Assembly: GCA_033002965.1 (NCBI GenBank)
Contig: JAURVB010013141.1
Span: 62,001 to 126,000 of the forward strand
DNA: 64,000 nucleotides
Reading direction: 5' to 3'
Source: Piper betle
Lineage: Eukaryota > Streptophyta > Magnoliopsida > Piperales > Piperaceae
Shown: in pieces, positions 49,160-61,474 of the stretch
Position numbering within the stretch: the stretch's first letter is position 1
Layout of the letters: each line of letters begins with the position of its first letter
Translations under genes and position numbers: made by a program
Notes under the pieces: generated by a model
Told to the model about the DNA's origin: nothing
The model's database searches: none
The model's input: the letters and a program-made list of their open reading frames with translations, nothing else

Positions 49160-50352
49160 ATGGCGGCGTCCTCGCCGCCGTCGTCGTGTCGCATCGCTGC
49201 CGGCACTGTGGGGAGGGCGGTGGACGCGCTGCTCAAGTGGATGAACTCGCAGAAGAAGAAGCAACGCAAGGCGCAGCTGCTGGAGCAGGACGACGAGCTC
49301 GTCTACCTCATCCTCACGCTCAACAAGGTGCCCGCCGCCGGCCGCACCAACCCCTTCAAGATCCGCCTGCCCAACCCCGTCCACCCCACCGACGGCTCCC
49401 AGCAGATCTGCCTCATCGTCGACGACCGCCGCCGCCCCGGCAAGGCCGCTCTCACCTCCGACCTCGCCAAGAAGAAGATCGAGGCTGAGTCCATCCCCAT
49501 CGCCAAGGTCATCAAGCTCTCCAAGCTCCAGACCGACTACCGACCCTTCGAGGCCAAGCGCAAGCTCTGCGGCTCGTACGATCTTTTCTTCGCAGACAAC
49601 AGGGTTATCCCGTTGCTCCCCGCCTGCTCGGCAAGCAGTTCTTCAAGAAGAAGAAGATACCCATCCCTGTTGATCTTACGAAAGGCAATTGGAAGGAGCA
49701 GATTGATCGGGCTTGTAGCTCCGGCCTACTTTACTTGAGGACGGGGACTTGTAGCGTCATCAAGGTCGGGAGGGCTTCGCAAGGCCGGGACAAGCTCGTG
49801 GAGAATGTGGTTGCGGCCATTGAAGGGGCTGCCGAGGTCGTGCCGAAGAAATGGGCGGGCATTCGCTCTTTCCACTTGAAGTCGTTGGAGTCTGTGGCAT
49901 TGCCGGTGTATGAAAAGGTTCCTGAGCTGGGCTTGAAGATTGAAGGGTATAAGAAGGTGGTGGATGAGGTGCGGGTCCAGGGAGGAGGTTTGGAGAAGGC
50001 GAAGAGTGAAGTTGGCACTCCGAAAGAGTCGAAGGAGTCGGAGAAGAAGAGTAGGAAGACGAGTAAGAGGGGCAGAATTCATGAGGTGCATTATATGGAT
50101 GATGATGATGTTGCTCAGCTCATGGCCGACACTGCTAATGAAGTTGATGATGATGATGCAAAGGATGAAAACAGGTCTGAATTTGAGGATACGCAGAGTG
50201 GCAAAGAGACCAAGAAGAAGGTAAAACAGAGAAAGGAGAAGAAAGCAAAAACCTTTGAAGATGGTGAAGAAGGTTCTGCATCCAGAAAAGCTAAGAAGGA
50301 AGATGGCCAAAGTGTTGAGGGGAAACTGAAGAAGAAGAAGCAACAAACGTGA
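49160..50352 (+). CDS. Ribosomal L1-domain protein (nucleolar RSL1D1/UTP30-like), one-base frameshift
   Basis: An intronless gene, likely a nucleolar ribosome-biogenesis factor. From the ATG at 49160 the product carries an L1-fold domain: MNSQKKKQRKAQLLEQDDEL, RTNPFKIRLPNPVHP, CLIVDDR, IIKLSKLQTDY-type helix, DLFFADNRVIPLLP, then GNWKEQIDRACSSGLLYL and VGRASQGRDKLVENVVAAIE. A long Lys/Glu/Asp-rich tail with KKK patches follows, to the TGA at 50352. At 49618-49621 four C stand where the frame needs five; before it the frame is that of 49160, after it that of 49735-50352. Both halves are otherwise clean. The GC-rich 5' half (third-position G/C) is typical of monocot genes. About 397 residues if the missing base is restored. 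Confidence 0.9.
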
Positions 50353-51163
50353 ACTATGAAGGTCGACCACACAGCCATCTTGTTTTAGATCTTCAAATGG
50401 GTTTTTCTGCCTGTTGTTGCAATTTTGTTTGTTACCCCTTGTTGTTGATTAGTGTCTGAGAGGTTCGGTTTTGCTAGCAAAGTGCGTTTGAGAGGACGGG
50501 ATTTCCCCTCTTTATATTGATTTTTACCTCTTCATACTGGCCACCTCTTTATATAGATTTGCCTGTTTAATTTTCCTACTGATTTCCCTCTTTCAATGTT
50601 TCGCTCGCAGACATTGCTCTTTTATTTTGGTAGTAGTGTATTACTTTTCAGTGTCATTGGTTAAAAGAGTGAAATCTATTAACTAGAAGCTGCTGCTGCT
50701 GCGCATGGTACAGGGGCGAGGACAATAATCGGCTTGTAAGTTGTCGGATGGTAATTATTTGAAGGCACATTGAACTGCAAATTGCAAACCCAACTGTATC
50801 TATAGTGTGATCGTACTTATACCATCTTACCTTGTAACTTATCAATGAATTGTCTCTGAAGAACATGCCAACGAATTCAATTTCGTGGATGCTACGGTTG
50901 GTTCTCTGAACTTACAGGATAGAACTGCGGTCCTTGCTGATACCAGCAAATTCATTATATGAAATCATGTTTCCCTTGAAATCATGGCTGGAGTTGCGGA
51001 AATTCATTATATATATAGAAAAAATCTTAGGCAGACTCTTGCTTGCCCTCTAAATGCTAGGGGCAAACTGCATTGATCCGAAGTTCGGGCGCATGATAAA
51101 TCAATAAAAAGAGATTAAACACTGAAATTTGCACGCAACGAGTGGAATCAGACTGGTGGAAGC
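50353..51163. other. Interval between L1-domain and Rpr2-like genes
   Basis: 3' untranslated and convergent intergenic sequence. No ORF or RNA gene recognised. Confidence 0.5.
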
Positions 51164-52340
51164 TCATAAATCAAATGATATTGGTGATCTAACACTGAAA
51201 CTTGCGTTTTGGTGACCACCTTTTTCGACAATCTCCTTCAAAGTCATCCAGCCTTTCCTACTCCTTTTGCTTGAGCCATGAGCATCACTGGTCTTTGCCA
51301 GTAGTAGATCCAACAATGGCAATAGCTCCTCTTTTGGATAATTCTTCTTCATCAACACTTCCTCGGTCATGCAATGCAGTGGGTTGCCTCTTTTTGGTTG
51401 AGATAGGTGGGCATGCTCGCTTCCTCATTTTATCAGAGCCTTCTCTAAGCTCCATGCTTGAAACATGTTTTCTTTGCCCTTTCATAGAATTCTCCCTCGC
51501 GTCACTGATATTCAAAATTTATTTTCTCTTGAGTTTGATGCGTTTCTCTCTTTCACGTGGCCCTTCCTTGTATCCCCTTTGACATACTTTTGTAAACAAA
51601 ACTTGCAGGTGTAAACAACTTTGTTCTGTGCATGTTCCCAGTATTCGCATCTTTTTGCTTTGCTCTTTTCGATTCTAATCATGCAGTTATAGCCAGGCAG
51701 CAGAACAGTTTCGCACCTGAGACTCGAGCCAAATAAAGTAGCACCTCTGATGGATCTTCATCATAGACATTTCAGGAAAACTACCAATTTTCGTATACAA
51801 CTCTGGAGCACACTGTCTTTTGTCTAATCATGCACACACATCAGACATAACCACGGTGAAAACAAATCTCGCCCATGCTGAACAAAGTGTAATGGATTAA
51901 AGGCTAGATTCAAGAAAAATCTATTAGTTACGCACAATTCATGGAAATATTTTGCAAAACATGACAAGGGAAAAAAACGCTCACAGATTGGACCTCACAA
52001 CAATTAACATTAGATTTATGGTTAAAAACAGTTACCACAACTATGAGCGAGTTCATACCACTGACAGGGAAGTAGTGATGCAAATAAATTACTAACTCCT
52101 CCATTCTTTTCTGCAAAAGATTGCAAACGGTGACCAAACAGTGCAGCTAGAGGCACAGAAACGTCATTACCAGCCCAGATAGCAATGTTCTTCAAATGCT
52201 CCAACCTCAACATAACTGCCACACTTTTATGGGCATTGATTTTAAATCCAAAAGAACCTGCTGTCGAAGTGTGGCAGACTGGTGACCTGATTGAGAACGA
52301 AAAATCCTTCTGCCTCCCTACCCATCTAAATAGTTTGACA
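51164..52340 (-). CDS. RNase P Rpr2/RPP21-like zinc-ribbon protein, two exons seen, frameshifted tail
   Basis: Rpr2/RPP21 proteins are zinc-ribbon subunits of RNase P, which matures tRNA 5' ends. Exon A (about 52230-52059) gives LRLEHLKNIAIWAG and FGHRLQSFAEKN and ends SLLPCQ. It joins exon B (from 51716) across a GT-AG intron to make CQWC, then ETVLLPGYNC, then VVYTCKFC: two CxxC pairs as expected of the ribbon. The tail ends SSKRSRKGWMTLKEIVEK. Frame breaks: at the A-run 51514-51517 (one base short) and between about 51340 and 51400. The true start is unclear; the frame stays open up to about 52340 and an upstream exon may exist. A simpler reading is that the protein ends at the stop just after CKFC plus 30 residues, but the tail resembles plant homologues. 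Confidence 0.75.
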
Positions 52341-55187
52341 ATGTAGAATGGTCAACAATTTCAGCCATCAAAAGACCATAGGAAATCTAATTTTTGGCTA
52401 CAAAGAATTGCATCAATGCATATCACCAAGATTATCAATTGACACATGAAATATGTTTTAGAGTCTGGAACTCTAACTAGTAACAAAGGATTTATTGTCA
52501 TGCCTCATATCTCGCCATTTTAAATGTTCGTATCAAGTGCATCAATATATTGGCTATCTCCTAGAAATGATTATAGTGATTTGAATTCGTTTGCTTGTTT
52601 GTTAATATTATCTTGCTTGCTTGATGGTATTCTTTTTAAGTAAAGGGAACTCTGTTTCATATGCCGAAAAGCACATCTATCAAGGGACAATTTCCTGGGT
52701 GTGGTTCAAAGATGGCGCAATTCTACAAATATGGTGGTCGTATAATTTTTTTCTTCGATGCGGTAAATACATTTATACATATAATACTGCCCTTTGTGCT
52801 TTTAAAAAAAATGGTGGGATGAGATGTGCGATCAAGTTGTCACTCATGTCAAGTCACCAGTGCATAATCATAATGACATAGTTTTCTTTCTATATTTAAC
52901 GGAGCCATCGTCACTTACGAAGACTCAATGTTTTACGTCTAAAAGGCTTTTTACGGCACGTTGCGTATTTTTGCAATGCAATAACGAAAACCGCTCAATT
53001 AAAATCTAATGACTTTTATTTATTTTTCCACCCCTTTATTGATGGACCCATCCGCTTACCTGTCGGACCTGCCCGACCCACCTTTCCTGCCCGCAGCACC
53101 GCCGCGCCACCCTCCATGCCCACCAACTGGGCCCCCCAGCCACCACCCCCCCTCCCCTTGCCTGGCAAGCGCCCCTGCCGTGGCCCAGCCCCGAGCTGGC
53201 ACCTTACACCACCAACCCCCCCCCCCTCCCCACCCCAACTGCCATACGTTAAATTCGACTATTTTTTATATCTACCACATGTTAAAAATAAATTATACAA
53301 TCAATGTATTTAAAGAATTGTCATGTTTGAACCATAGAAATTGTCCCATTAAGCCATATTGAGTAAGTTAAACTAAATTCTTTTAGAATATTGCAGCATA
53401 CACTTAATTGCTCTCAAGGTGTATAATATAGATAATGGTAATGCAGTTCAAAAAACAAAAAAATTAGAAGAGCAATTAACTTAGTAACAACATGAAAAGG
53501 GCCACTAGACCGGTTTAGTAATCAATATCCAAGTGAGCAGGTCGGGCGCTGCTACGGACTGCGTCGACTGAGAATTGGTGGTAGGCGGCCATTAAGCAAA
53601 GGAGGCCGTCTAGAGCCGAGTGGGGATGGTGGCGCTCCGGGGGCGGTTGATCGGCGGAGATGAGCGACGTATGTGTCTATTATCTCCACATATTTGGTTC
53701 GGTTTTCCTCAATGAGTTTTAGCCCAACTTATTATTACTAATCTTCAAAATAAAAATAAAAATATTGGTCTAGAATTGATTCTAAGTTCTCTGATAGCTC
53801 AAAACTCGTTTATTTGTCTTTACTCCTATTTTTAACATAATTTTTTTAAAAAAATACTACAAAGACACCGAATATTTCATGAATTTGTTATAATGTAGCG
53901 TATATATCTCCCTTCAACCCTTTGAGCGAAAATGTTTAAAACCCATATTTTTTAGATAAACTCAGCTTCATCCCTGGATGCGTGTGTGCCGCCAATTATG
54001 TTTTTGTTTTATAACATGTAACTTTAGACTTTAGTGGATGCAAAGTTGAACATTTGATGGCATAGCTTTGGGGGAAAATGGGCATTAGATAATAAAATAC
54101 TGATTTTGTTATACATTTCGAGGTCAACAATGTAAATTCATTCTTATAATTAACCAATGAATTCTAATGTGTATTAGTGATGAATCTTGCATGTAAAATT
54201 ACACTGCTAATTACTACTCTACCTTCGTCCGTTTCGTAGATCGACATCAACATGTCATTATTTCAGTTTTGATAATATATTCGATTCAATGCATAAATTT
54301 GTGACTTGTCACATTCTTGTATGCCTTCCAAATGAATGATCAGCCTAATCCACCTTAGTGGGATGGTGAAACCTGTAAAAGTAAAGCCAATTATTGGCAA
54401 CTGCCACCATAGACAAAAGATGTCACAAGTATTTGCATGTGACGAGGTATCTTAGTAAGCTTCTCCTCTGTGATAGTTGTTGACGACGTTGATATCGTCC
54501 TTGCTTCCAAGCCTGCCCGTGAACGGGGTAACACCCTCTTGTCAACGCAATTTCAATTTCATTAACTGATCAGTTCGTTACCAGAGCATTCTAGTCGTCA
54601 TCTTTCCTTGTCTTGCAAAAAAGTTAATCATCTGGGAATGACTCTTAATGAGCTTCAGAATTTCGAAAGCATTTCATGTTTAAATGTTTCAGAAGCTACC
54701 ATGATATTAATTCTCGTCGTCCACCTAAGGGTGGTTGTTCGTCGCATTTGTGGCAACCGTGCTCATCCCGTGACCAACATGGGACCAACTTCCAATGGCT
54801 TCTACCCATCTCCCTTCTTCAAGGAAGCCATCAGCAATCTGTAAAAGCAAATTATTAGGATTGACCGTCGACACAAAACTAGCACAGGTGGCTCTGCCTC
54901 ATCTTCTCTTGTTTGTGCTCTATAATACATGTGTCAAGCTTCTTCTCTGTTTTTTGGCTTGTGGACAAAGATGATTTTGATATCTTAAATTCCAATGTAT
55001 GGATGTAGGCATTCTTTATGAACCTGCATCAGACATGAAATCATAAAGACAAGAGATCACGTGTGAGTGAGCAAATTGCAGTCAAAACTGCCAGGTGTAA
55101 ATGAAGAAAAACAAATTCATAGATTGGCCAATATATACACCACACATATAAGCGAGAGTGGCTCATACTGAGCACAAAGTTCAGAAG
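52341..55187. other. Gene-poor interval
   Basis: No supported gene. 53040-53240 is C-rich low-complexity DNA that opens proline-rich frames on plus and Gly-rich frames on minus. 54600-54860 has short open frames without similarity. The last about 150 bp is the promoter of the Ole e 1-domain gene. Confidence 0.5.
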
Positions 55188-55366
55188 ATGGAGAGGGTGG
55201 CCAGGTTGTTTCGGCTACTGTTTCTCACCTGGGTCTGCCTCTTGAAGACAACTTCTGCTAAACATGGGAAGATCAGCTTGCCGTCTGCCATGGTTGTGGG
55301 CACCGTCTACTGTGACACTTGCTTCCAGCAGCAAGATTTCTCCAGGAGCAGCCACACCATATCAGG

Positions 55367-55398
<32 letters not shown>

Positions 55399-56264
55399 CA
55401 TCCTCTTCACTACTCATGAAATCTACCAATTCAAAAACATGTTGATCATCTGATTACTGTCATTATATTGTAGGAGCTTCTGTTGCAGTGGAGTGTGGAG
55501 ACACAGGACCAGAACCCAGATTCAGAAAGGAGGTGAGGACAGATGACCATGGGGAGTTCATGGTGGAGCTCCCATTCAGAGTGGGGAAGCACATCAGAAG
55601 CATAAAGAGATGCACGGTGAAGCTGGTCAATAGCAGTGAGCCATACTGCTCTGTGGCCTCAAGTGCAACCTCATCTTCCCTCCATCTCAAGTCCCGGAAG
55701 AAAGGCATCCACATCTACTCCGCGGGCTTTTTCACGTTCAAGCCTCTGAAAGAACCAGAATTGTGCTACCAGAAGCCAAGTCCACGAACCCACTCCAACT
55801 TCGCCTCTGATCAGAAGACCTTCCTCCCTTTCCCATACCCTATCAGCTCATCTCCTCTGCAACCAATACTCCCGCCATTACTATCCATTCCAAAGCTCCC
55901 TCCACTAATAAGCTTCAGTCCCACTTTAAACCCACCAAGCGATCAGACCAATCCTCCTGCTGTGAGCATGAGTGCTATGATTGAAAAAGAAGGAGAAAGC
56001 CGTCCGGACACCTTCTTCTTTCCATCTCCACCATTTGGGCTGCCACCGAATCCTTTCTTTCCACCACCCTCAATACTGCCTCCCAATCCGCTACTACCAT
56101 CTCCACCACCCTTCATCAACTTCCCGCCGATTCCTTTCTTCACACCTCCACCCCCGCCGCCGATCATTCCATTCTTCCCATTTCCTCCCTTCCCATTCCC
56201 TCCCCCTCGCCCTGTATTCCCTGGTATCCCCCCGGCCGACACCATGAATGAGAAGTCGCCATGA
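55188..56264 (+). CDS. Ole e 1-domain secreted protein with long proline-rich tail
   Basis: A 322-residue cell-wall-type protein. Exons 55188-55365 and 55474-56264 join in frame (TCA G / GA GCT); the intron has a TA microsatellite just after its GT. Residues 1-24 are a signal peptide ending before KHGK. The Ole e 1 fold follows with VVGTVYCDTC, VECGD, a KRCTVKLV strand and EPYC, giving the expected Cys set by about residue 150. Residues from about 170 are proline-rich with PPLP, PPNPFFPPP and PFFPFPP runs, like extensin-type chimeric Ole e 1 proteins. Function in the wall is inferred. No lesion. Confidence 0.88.
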
Positions 56265-57355
56265 AAAGAGAGTCCTTCGTAAACTAGAGCAGACCCCTTG
56301 TCTTATTGGTTGCACCATGTAATAATAGGAAGTTGATAACAATGCTATCTAGGTGTAAGCAGTGGTCTGTCCTGTTGTTTCTCTCTTCTTTCGACATCGA
56401 AGAATGTTTAATTTAGTTGGTAATTCACTGTATCACTGTATCACTGTATAATAAGATAAACATACCAATATCAATGTAAATTTCTTTCTGGGTAAGTGAG
56501 TAATTTTAATCACTCATTGTATATGCCATTCATAAATCACAACATACATATATTGGAAGCATAAGAATAGAAGCAGTGTTTTTTGGAGCTCTTGAAAGCT
56601 GATCAGTTTTGAGGTCCAAAATATTTCGATATTAGAGGGATTTTACAATTAACAAATAGTTAATGTATGGCAGATAATGACATGGGCATACAAGATCATG
56701 ATTTTGTACATCATATGTCATAAGATTTGATGACTTAGAATCATCGAGGCCTTGGGGAACTAAGCTAATCACTTTTTAGCTGTCTCAAATTTTAATTTGA
56801 AACATAACGCATCTAACAGATGCGAGCCCATGAGTAATTAATTACCTGCTCAAACCCAACTAACCAAGTTCTTTAGTAACCTCAAAGCCCAACAATCGCC
56901 AGCATACACCTACACTAAATATTATAACAAAACTAATTAAACTAAATTAATTAATTAATTGTACTTTTTCCGAGGCAAAATAAATAAATGCTTAAACAAA
57001 ATTGCAAATTGCGTGTATTGTAAGGGAAAACTACAAATTAATTAATTAATTAATTGTGGAAACGCCATTGGACAAGACCAAACAAGAAACTAATTTTTAG
57101 ACACGCCATGTATTGTACGCATTTTGTCGTATATCACCCAAACGTGGGACGGGTTCAGCGAGGCGGACACAGCGGCGCACGCAGAGAGGCGCGTAGCCAA
57201 ATTAGTGCCCAGAAAAAACAAGAACTAAACCCGACAAGAATCCATGCAAGCGCGCCAGCTCCCAACTGTGCCGGCTTCCGTGTACACCCTCCTCTTCCAT
57301 GGCGCTAGGCTACTCTTAACGCATCCCGATCGGCATCGGCGGCGCCGGCGGAGAT
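56265..57355. other. Intergenic, 3' of Ole e 1 gene and promoter of the asparaginase gene
   Basis: Mostly AT-rich, with TAAT repeats at 56943-56960 and 57036-57053. GC content rises from about 57140 into the 5' leader of the next gene. No gene called. Confidence 0.5.
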
Positions 57356-60235
57356 ATGGGGTGGGCGATAGCTCTTCACGGCGGCGCCGGCGACATCCCC
57401 CGTGACCTGCCGCCTCACCGCCGGCTGCCTCGCGTGGCCGCTCTCCGACGCTGCCTCGACCTCGGCGTCTCCGCCCTCAAGTCTAACCAGTCGCCTTTGG
57501 ACGTTGTCGAGCTCGTGGTATGATCTTCTTCTTGTCTTTTTTTCATACCCTGCTTGTTGACTGTTTGATCTAATGCTCCGCCTTTTCGAATGCTTACTTG
57601 TTAGTGATATATATGGTTGATTGCTCTTGTTTGCTTGTGATAAAAACCTGCTTGAAGTTGTTAGATTTAGGTTTTTTTATTGAAGCTGGTTGGGTAAGAT
57701 TTGGTTTTGATTGTAAGCTGTTTGTTTGCTTTGTGTATTTGTACTTCATCTGACTGGTTGTGTACATTTTAAGTTGTTCTTTTTATTACCTTATGATCAA
57801 AATGAATTTAATTTAGTGCATACTCTATATTTGACTAATAGGTGATCAAAATTCGAGCCACATCATATGTTTTCCATATTGTAATTTAATCCTTACCCGC
57901 ATTGATGTTCACCGTGGCACTAGGTCAATGACTAAATGCAGATGGAATGTTGCTATTTCAGTTTTATCTACTATTTAAATTGGCTTTTAACGCTAGGGGC
58001 TTCTGACTATTGGTGCCGCATCTCTTAATGTGTAATCAATTTTTAGTTTTCTGGTGTGAGACATAGTAAATAGTTCATATGGTGTATTTTTTTTGTTATA
58101 CTTAATTATTTGTTTTAATTTTTCTCTAATTTTTATTGATTTTATGTTACTGGGTGTCACAAATATCATTTTTTATTTTGTTATGTTTGTCTGGTATACT
58201 TGAATGTTGTCTCCATTATGTTTTTAGTGAAACAACCATAGGTACGAATTTACCATACATATGGTTTCCACATTTTTCCTTTGAAGTAATGTTGAACTTC
58301 TCCAGGTCCGTGAATTAGAGAACTGCCCCCATTTTAATGCAGGCAAAGGCTCTGTTTTGACAACAAATGGCACTGTCGAAATGGAAGCTTGTATTATGGA
58401 TGGCAAAACAAAAAGTTGTGGTTCTGTTTCAGGACTCAAAACTGTTGTCAATCCTATTTCGCTTGCGCGACTTGTGATGGAAAAGACCCCACATATATTT
58501 CTGTCATTTGAAGGAGCAGAAGCATTTGCAAAAGAACAAGTAAGTCTCAGTGTCTAATCATATTCTTCTCGGGTGGAGGGGGAGGGGTTGGGGGATCCTT
58601 TTCTTTTGATACTTTGTTTTTCGTTGCCTTTGATGCCATTTTTACCATCCTCACACTTTTAATGTCTTTATTATTGATAACGAACTTCAGCCACAACGAC
58701 CATAGGAAGGGGACATTTAGCTACTCTGTTCTGTAAATGCATAAGGTACACATGGCTGTATTTACCAGTGTACAGGTAACTAGCAAAGTTTCTAATGAAA
58801 CATGCTTCCTTGGGATAGATAACAGAGAAATTAGTATTATAGTTATCTCAAGTTAATTTTAGTACTAAAACCTGGCTACTGATATGTTTAGTGATGGTTT
58901 GAGAAACTCTTGTAATATGTGGTTGATGTCTTATATTTTTTATCATCATCTGACATTTCCCATGTAATTTGGGTCAGTGCAGAACTTGATTTCTTCTTCC
59001 AAACTATATTGAATCACCAGTATTTACATTGAATAGTTGCATGTGTTTCTGATTGTTTCAATTTGTGTCCGCTTTATTATTCCGTGTCACATTGTACACA
59101 TTAACAGTGCATCTTTCAAACCGCATAAGGCAATATTTTTTACTTTATGTTCAGTTGTCGTAATTCTTCTTTTCTCTAATTTTTTTTATCTTACTTTGTG
59201 TTACAATTTTGCTTAGTGTGTTGAAACTATTGAAGAAAATCATTTCATTACTTCGGAGAACATTGAAAGACTTGAGCAAGCTAAAGAAGCCAACCGTGTG
59301 CAGGTATGCTTCCACGTCTTCCCACCGCTGCATGTCTGTGGCAGCTAATTATTTATTAATATTTGGGGTATAAATTTGTTGTTTGCGCTTTAAATTTTGC
59401 ATGATGAAAAAACTCAGTATTTTATTTCTTGATTTTTTTGGCAAACTTCTATAGTTAAGAACTTCAAGTATTGGCCAGTTTGGCATTACTTCAAATTTAG
59501 GCAAGATGCTCAATATATAGCTCTGAAAGAGATGGAATATAGTACATGTTTTGTGTCCAACATCCTGCTAAATGTCGAGTCAACCATCCTCTATTACTGG
59601 CGTTATTCAATTTTCTTGCTTGTGGTTACTATTACTCGTCTGTGGGTGCTAAAATATTTGGAGGTGGTATTTACATTGGTTGGTTTTTATTTTGACATTG
59701 AAAATGTTATATTATGCTCATATGAACATGATAATGTGGCACCTCAACTGTTCCTATGTAGATTGATTACACACAGCCAGCTCCAAAGCCCACGCCTGAA
59801 AACTCTAACCACATTGATGACAATAGCCAGATTGGAACTGTTGGATGCGTTGCTGTCGATAGCTTTGGAAACTTGGCTACGGCAACATCAACTGGGGGAC
59901 TTGTCAACAAAATGGTGGGACGGATAGGTGACACTCCTCTTATAGGAGCAGGAACTTATGCTAACAAATTATGTGCAGTTTCCGCCACAGGAAAAGGGGA
60001 GTCGATAATTAGAGGAACCGTGGCTCGGGATGTTGTTGCTCTCATGGAATACAAGGGACTTTCTCTCAAGGAAGCAGCTGCCTATGTTATAGAGGAGCAA
60101 GTCCCCAAAGGTACCGCTGGACTTGTTGCTGTTTCTGCTACAGGTGAAATCACCATGGCCTACAACACCACAGGTATGTTTAGGGCTTGTGCTACTGAAG
60201 ATGGTTACCATGAAGTAGCAATCTGGGATTCTTAG
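57356..60235 (+). CDS. Isoaspartyl peptidase / L-asparaginase (Ntn hydrolase), four exons
   Basis: Cleaves L-asparagine and beta-aspartyl dipeptides, releasing nitrogen in sink tissues and removing damaged peptides; cytosolic. Exons 57356-57517, 58306-58539, 59217-59303 and 59762-60235 give 318 residues (Arabidopsis homologue about 315). The alpha subunit starts [15 protein letters not shown] and has [21 protein letters not shown] and [10 protein letters not shown]. The autocleavage and nucleophile Thr is in [20 protein letters not shown]. The beta subunit has [16 protein letters not shown] and ends [18 protein letters not shown], like the plant family. All introns GT-AG, all phases zero. Cys replaces Gly at the exon 3 start (EQCVE against the usual QGVE). 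No lesion. K+ dependence cannot be judged here. Confidence 0.94.
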
Positions 60236-61474
60236 ATTGCTATATATCTTTTGCGAAGCCTTGGGTCGACCTTGTGATCATTGATAAAAACATGCAAAAC
60301 ACTATATGAATATTGGCATGCTTATGATTGTACCAACAATTTCAACATTTTGTCTTATGTTTTTAGCTCGCAAGACCTTCCTAATTAGTTCCTCTATTAC
60401 TGCTACGGATAAGATGTTTGTTTGTGTTATTCTGATTGGCATATTAACCATCGTGCAAGATCGTAAAACATTTAATCTACATGAAATTTAACAAATGTAT
60501 TTCTTTTCGACCACCCACCTTAGTGTTAATGTGGAAGTAAGTAACATATGCGGCTTCTTCCTAACCGGGCGTTGTCTATGTACAGTACATGCACGGATCT
60601 TCTCGATTTTCGAATCCTAAGGTGTTCTCATATATATATATATATATAGGGCGAATTGCAGATATTAGAATTAGAAGTATAATAATAAAGCCTCATGTTT
60701 GAAGGGATAAATAACAAAGCAAATAATTTTCCAGTAGAGTATTTCGGCTACCAATCAACCCAAGATTGATACCCACATTCTGCGCGTTTCGTTTAAGTAC
60801 TAGTGTAGAGTTCCCCATTGCCGAGTTGGATCGATACTCCACAAAATGGAACACTCGGTGTTTTCAGTAGTTGGTGGCACTACAATTTAGTGAAAAAGTG
60901 AGAACACATGATTTGAGGTAAACGAATAGCAGAATGCAGCCGTGGAAGCTTTTATCGTGGATGGAACAGTTATAAACATGACAAATACGTGGTTTAACAA
61001 ACTTTACATGGCGAGCAACATGGGCATATATGGATATTGAAGATATTGGGGGGCTAAAGTTAGCCGATCGATCGAGAAGTAAGGGGCCGGGGAGAAGTTA
61101 GAAGGCTTAGTTAGGAAGAATGCAATATTGCGCTCTTCCTTATTCCTCCACACCAGTCATGTTTTAGAAAGTTCAGAAATTAGAAAAATAGCAACAAGTT
61201 CATTCGACCAGACAATATCCTCAAACATTGGGCAGCCTTTCCTCTGAACCCAAATAAAGAACTAAATTATATACCATGCAGACCTTCTTTACAAAAACCT
61301 CTCTATAACTTGGAAGGGTGTAGCACCAGTGCCCCCGGCCTCTCGGAAGAGCTCTAAATTAGCTCGGCAAGCCAACGCCAATGCCTCCTCGCTGGCTTGC
61401 CTAGGAACTACGTACGTACGTACTTTTTGGATCGAGAGTATAGGAAAAATATTGGGGGCACAAGTGCATGCAAC
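60236..61474. other. Intergenic, promoter region of the polygalacturonase gene
   Basis: No gene. TA microsatellite at about 60632-60648. A TACG repeat at 61408-61422 lies just before the start. The 61397 ATG is in frame with the 61475 start, but the signal peptide favours 61475. Confidence 0.5.

Noticed and set aside
49124..49488. ORFs on both strands at the start of the L1-domain gene
   Set aside because: Shadows of the GC-rich coding strand.
53009..53362. Proline-rich ORF
   Set aside because: C-rich low-complexity DNA opens Pro frames on plus and Gly frames on minus; no start context, splice sites or family.
55366..55402. TA repeat at the splice donor of the Ole e 1 gene as a splicing switch
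   Set aside because: The GT donor itself is intact; no evidence beyond proximity.
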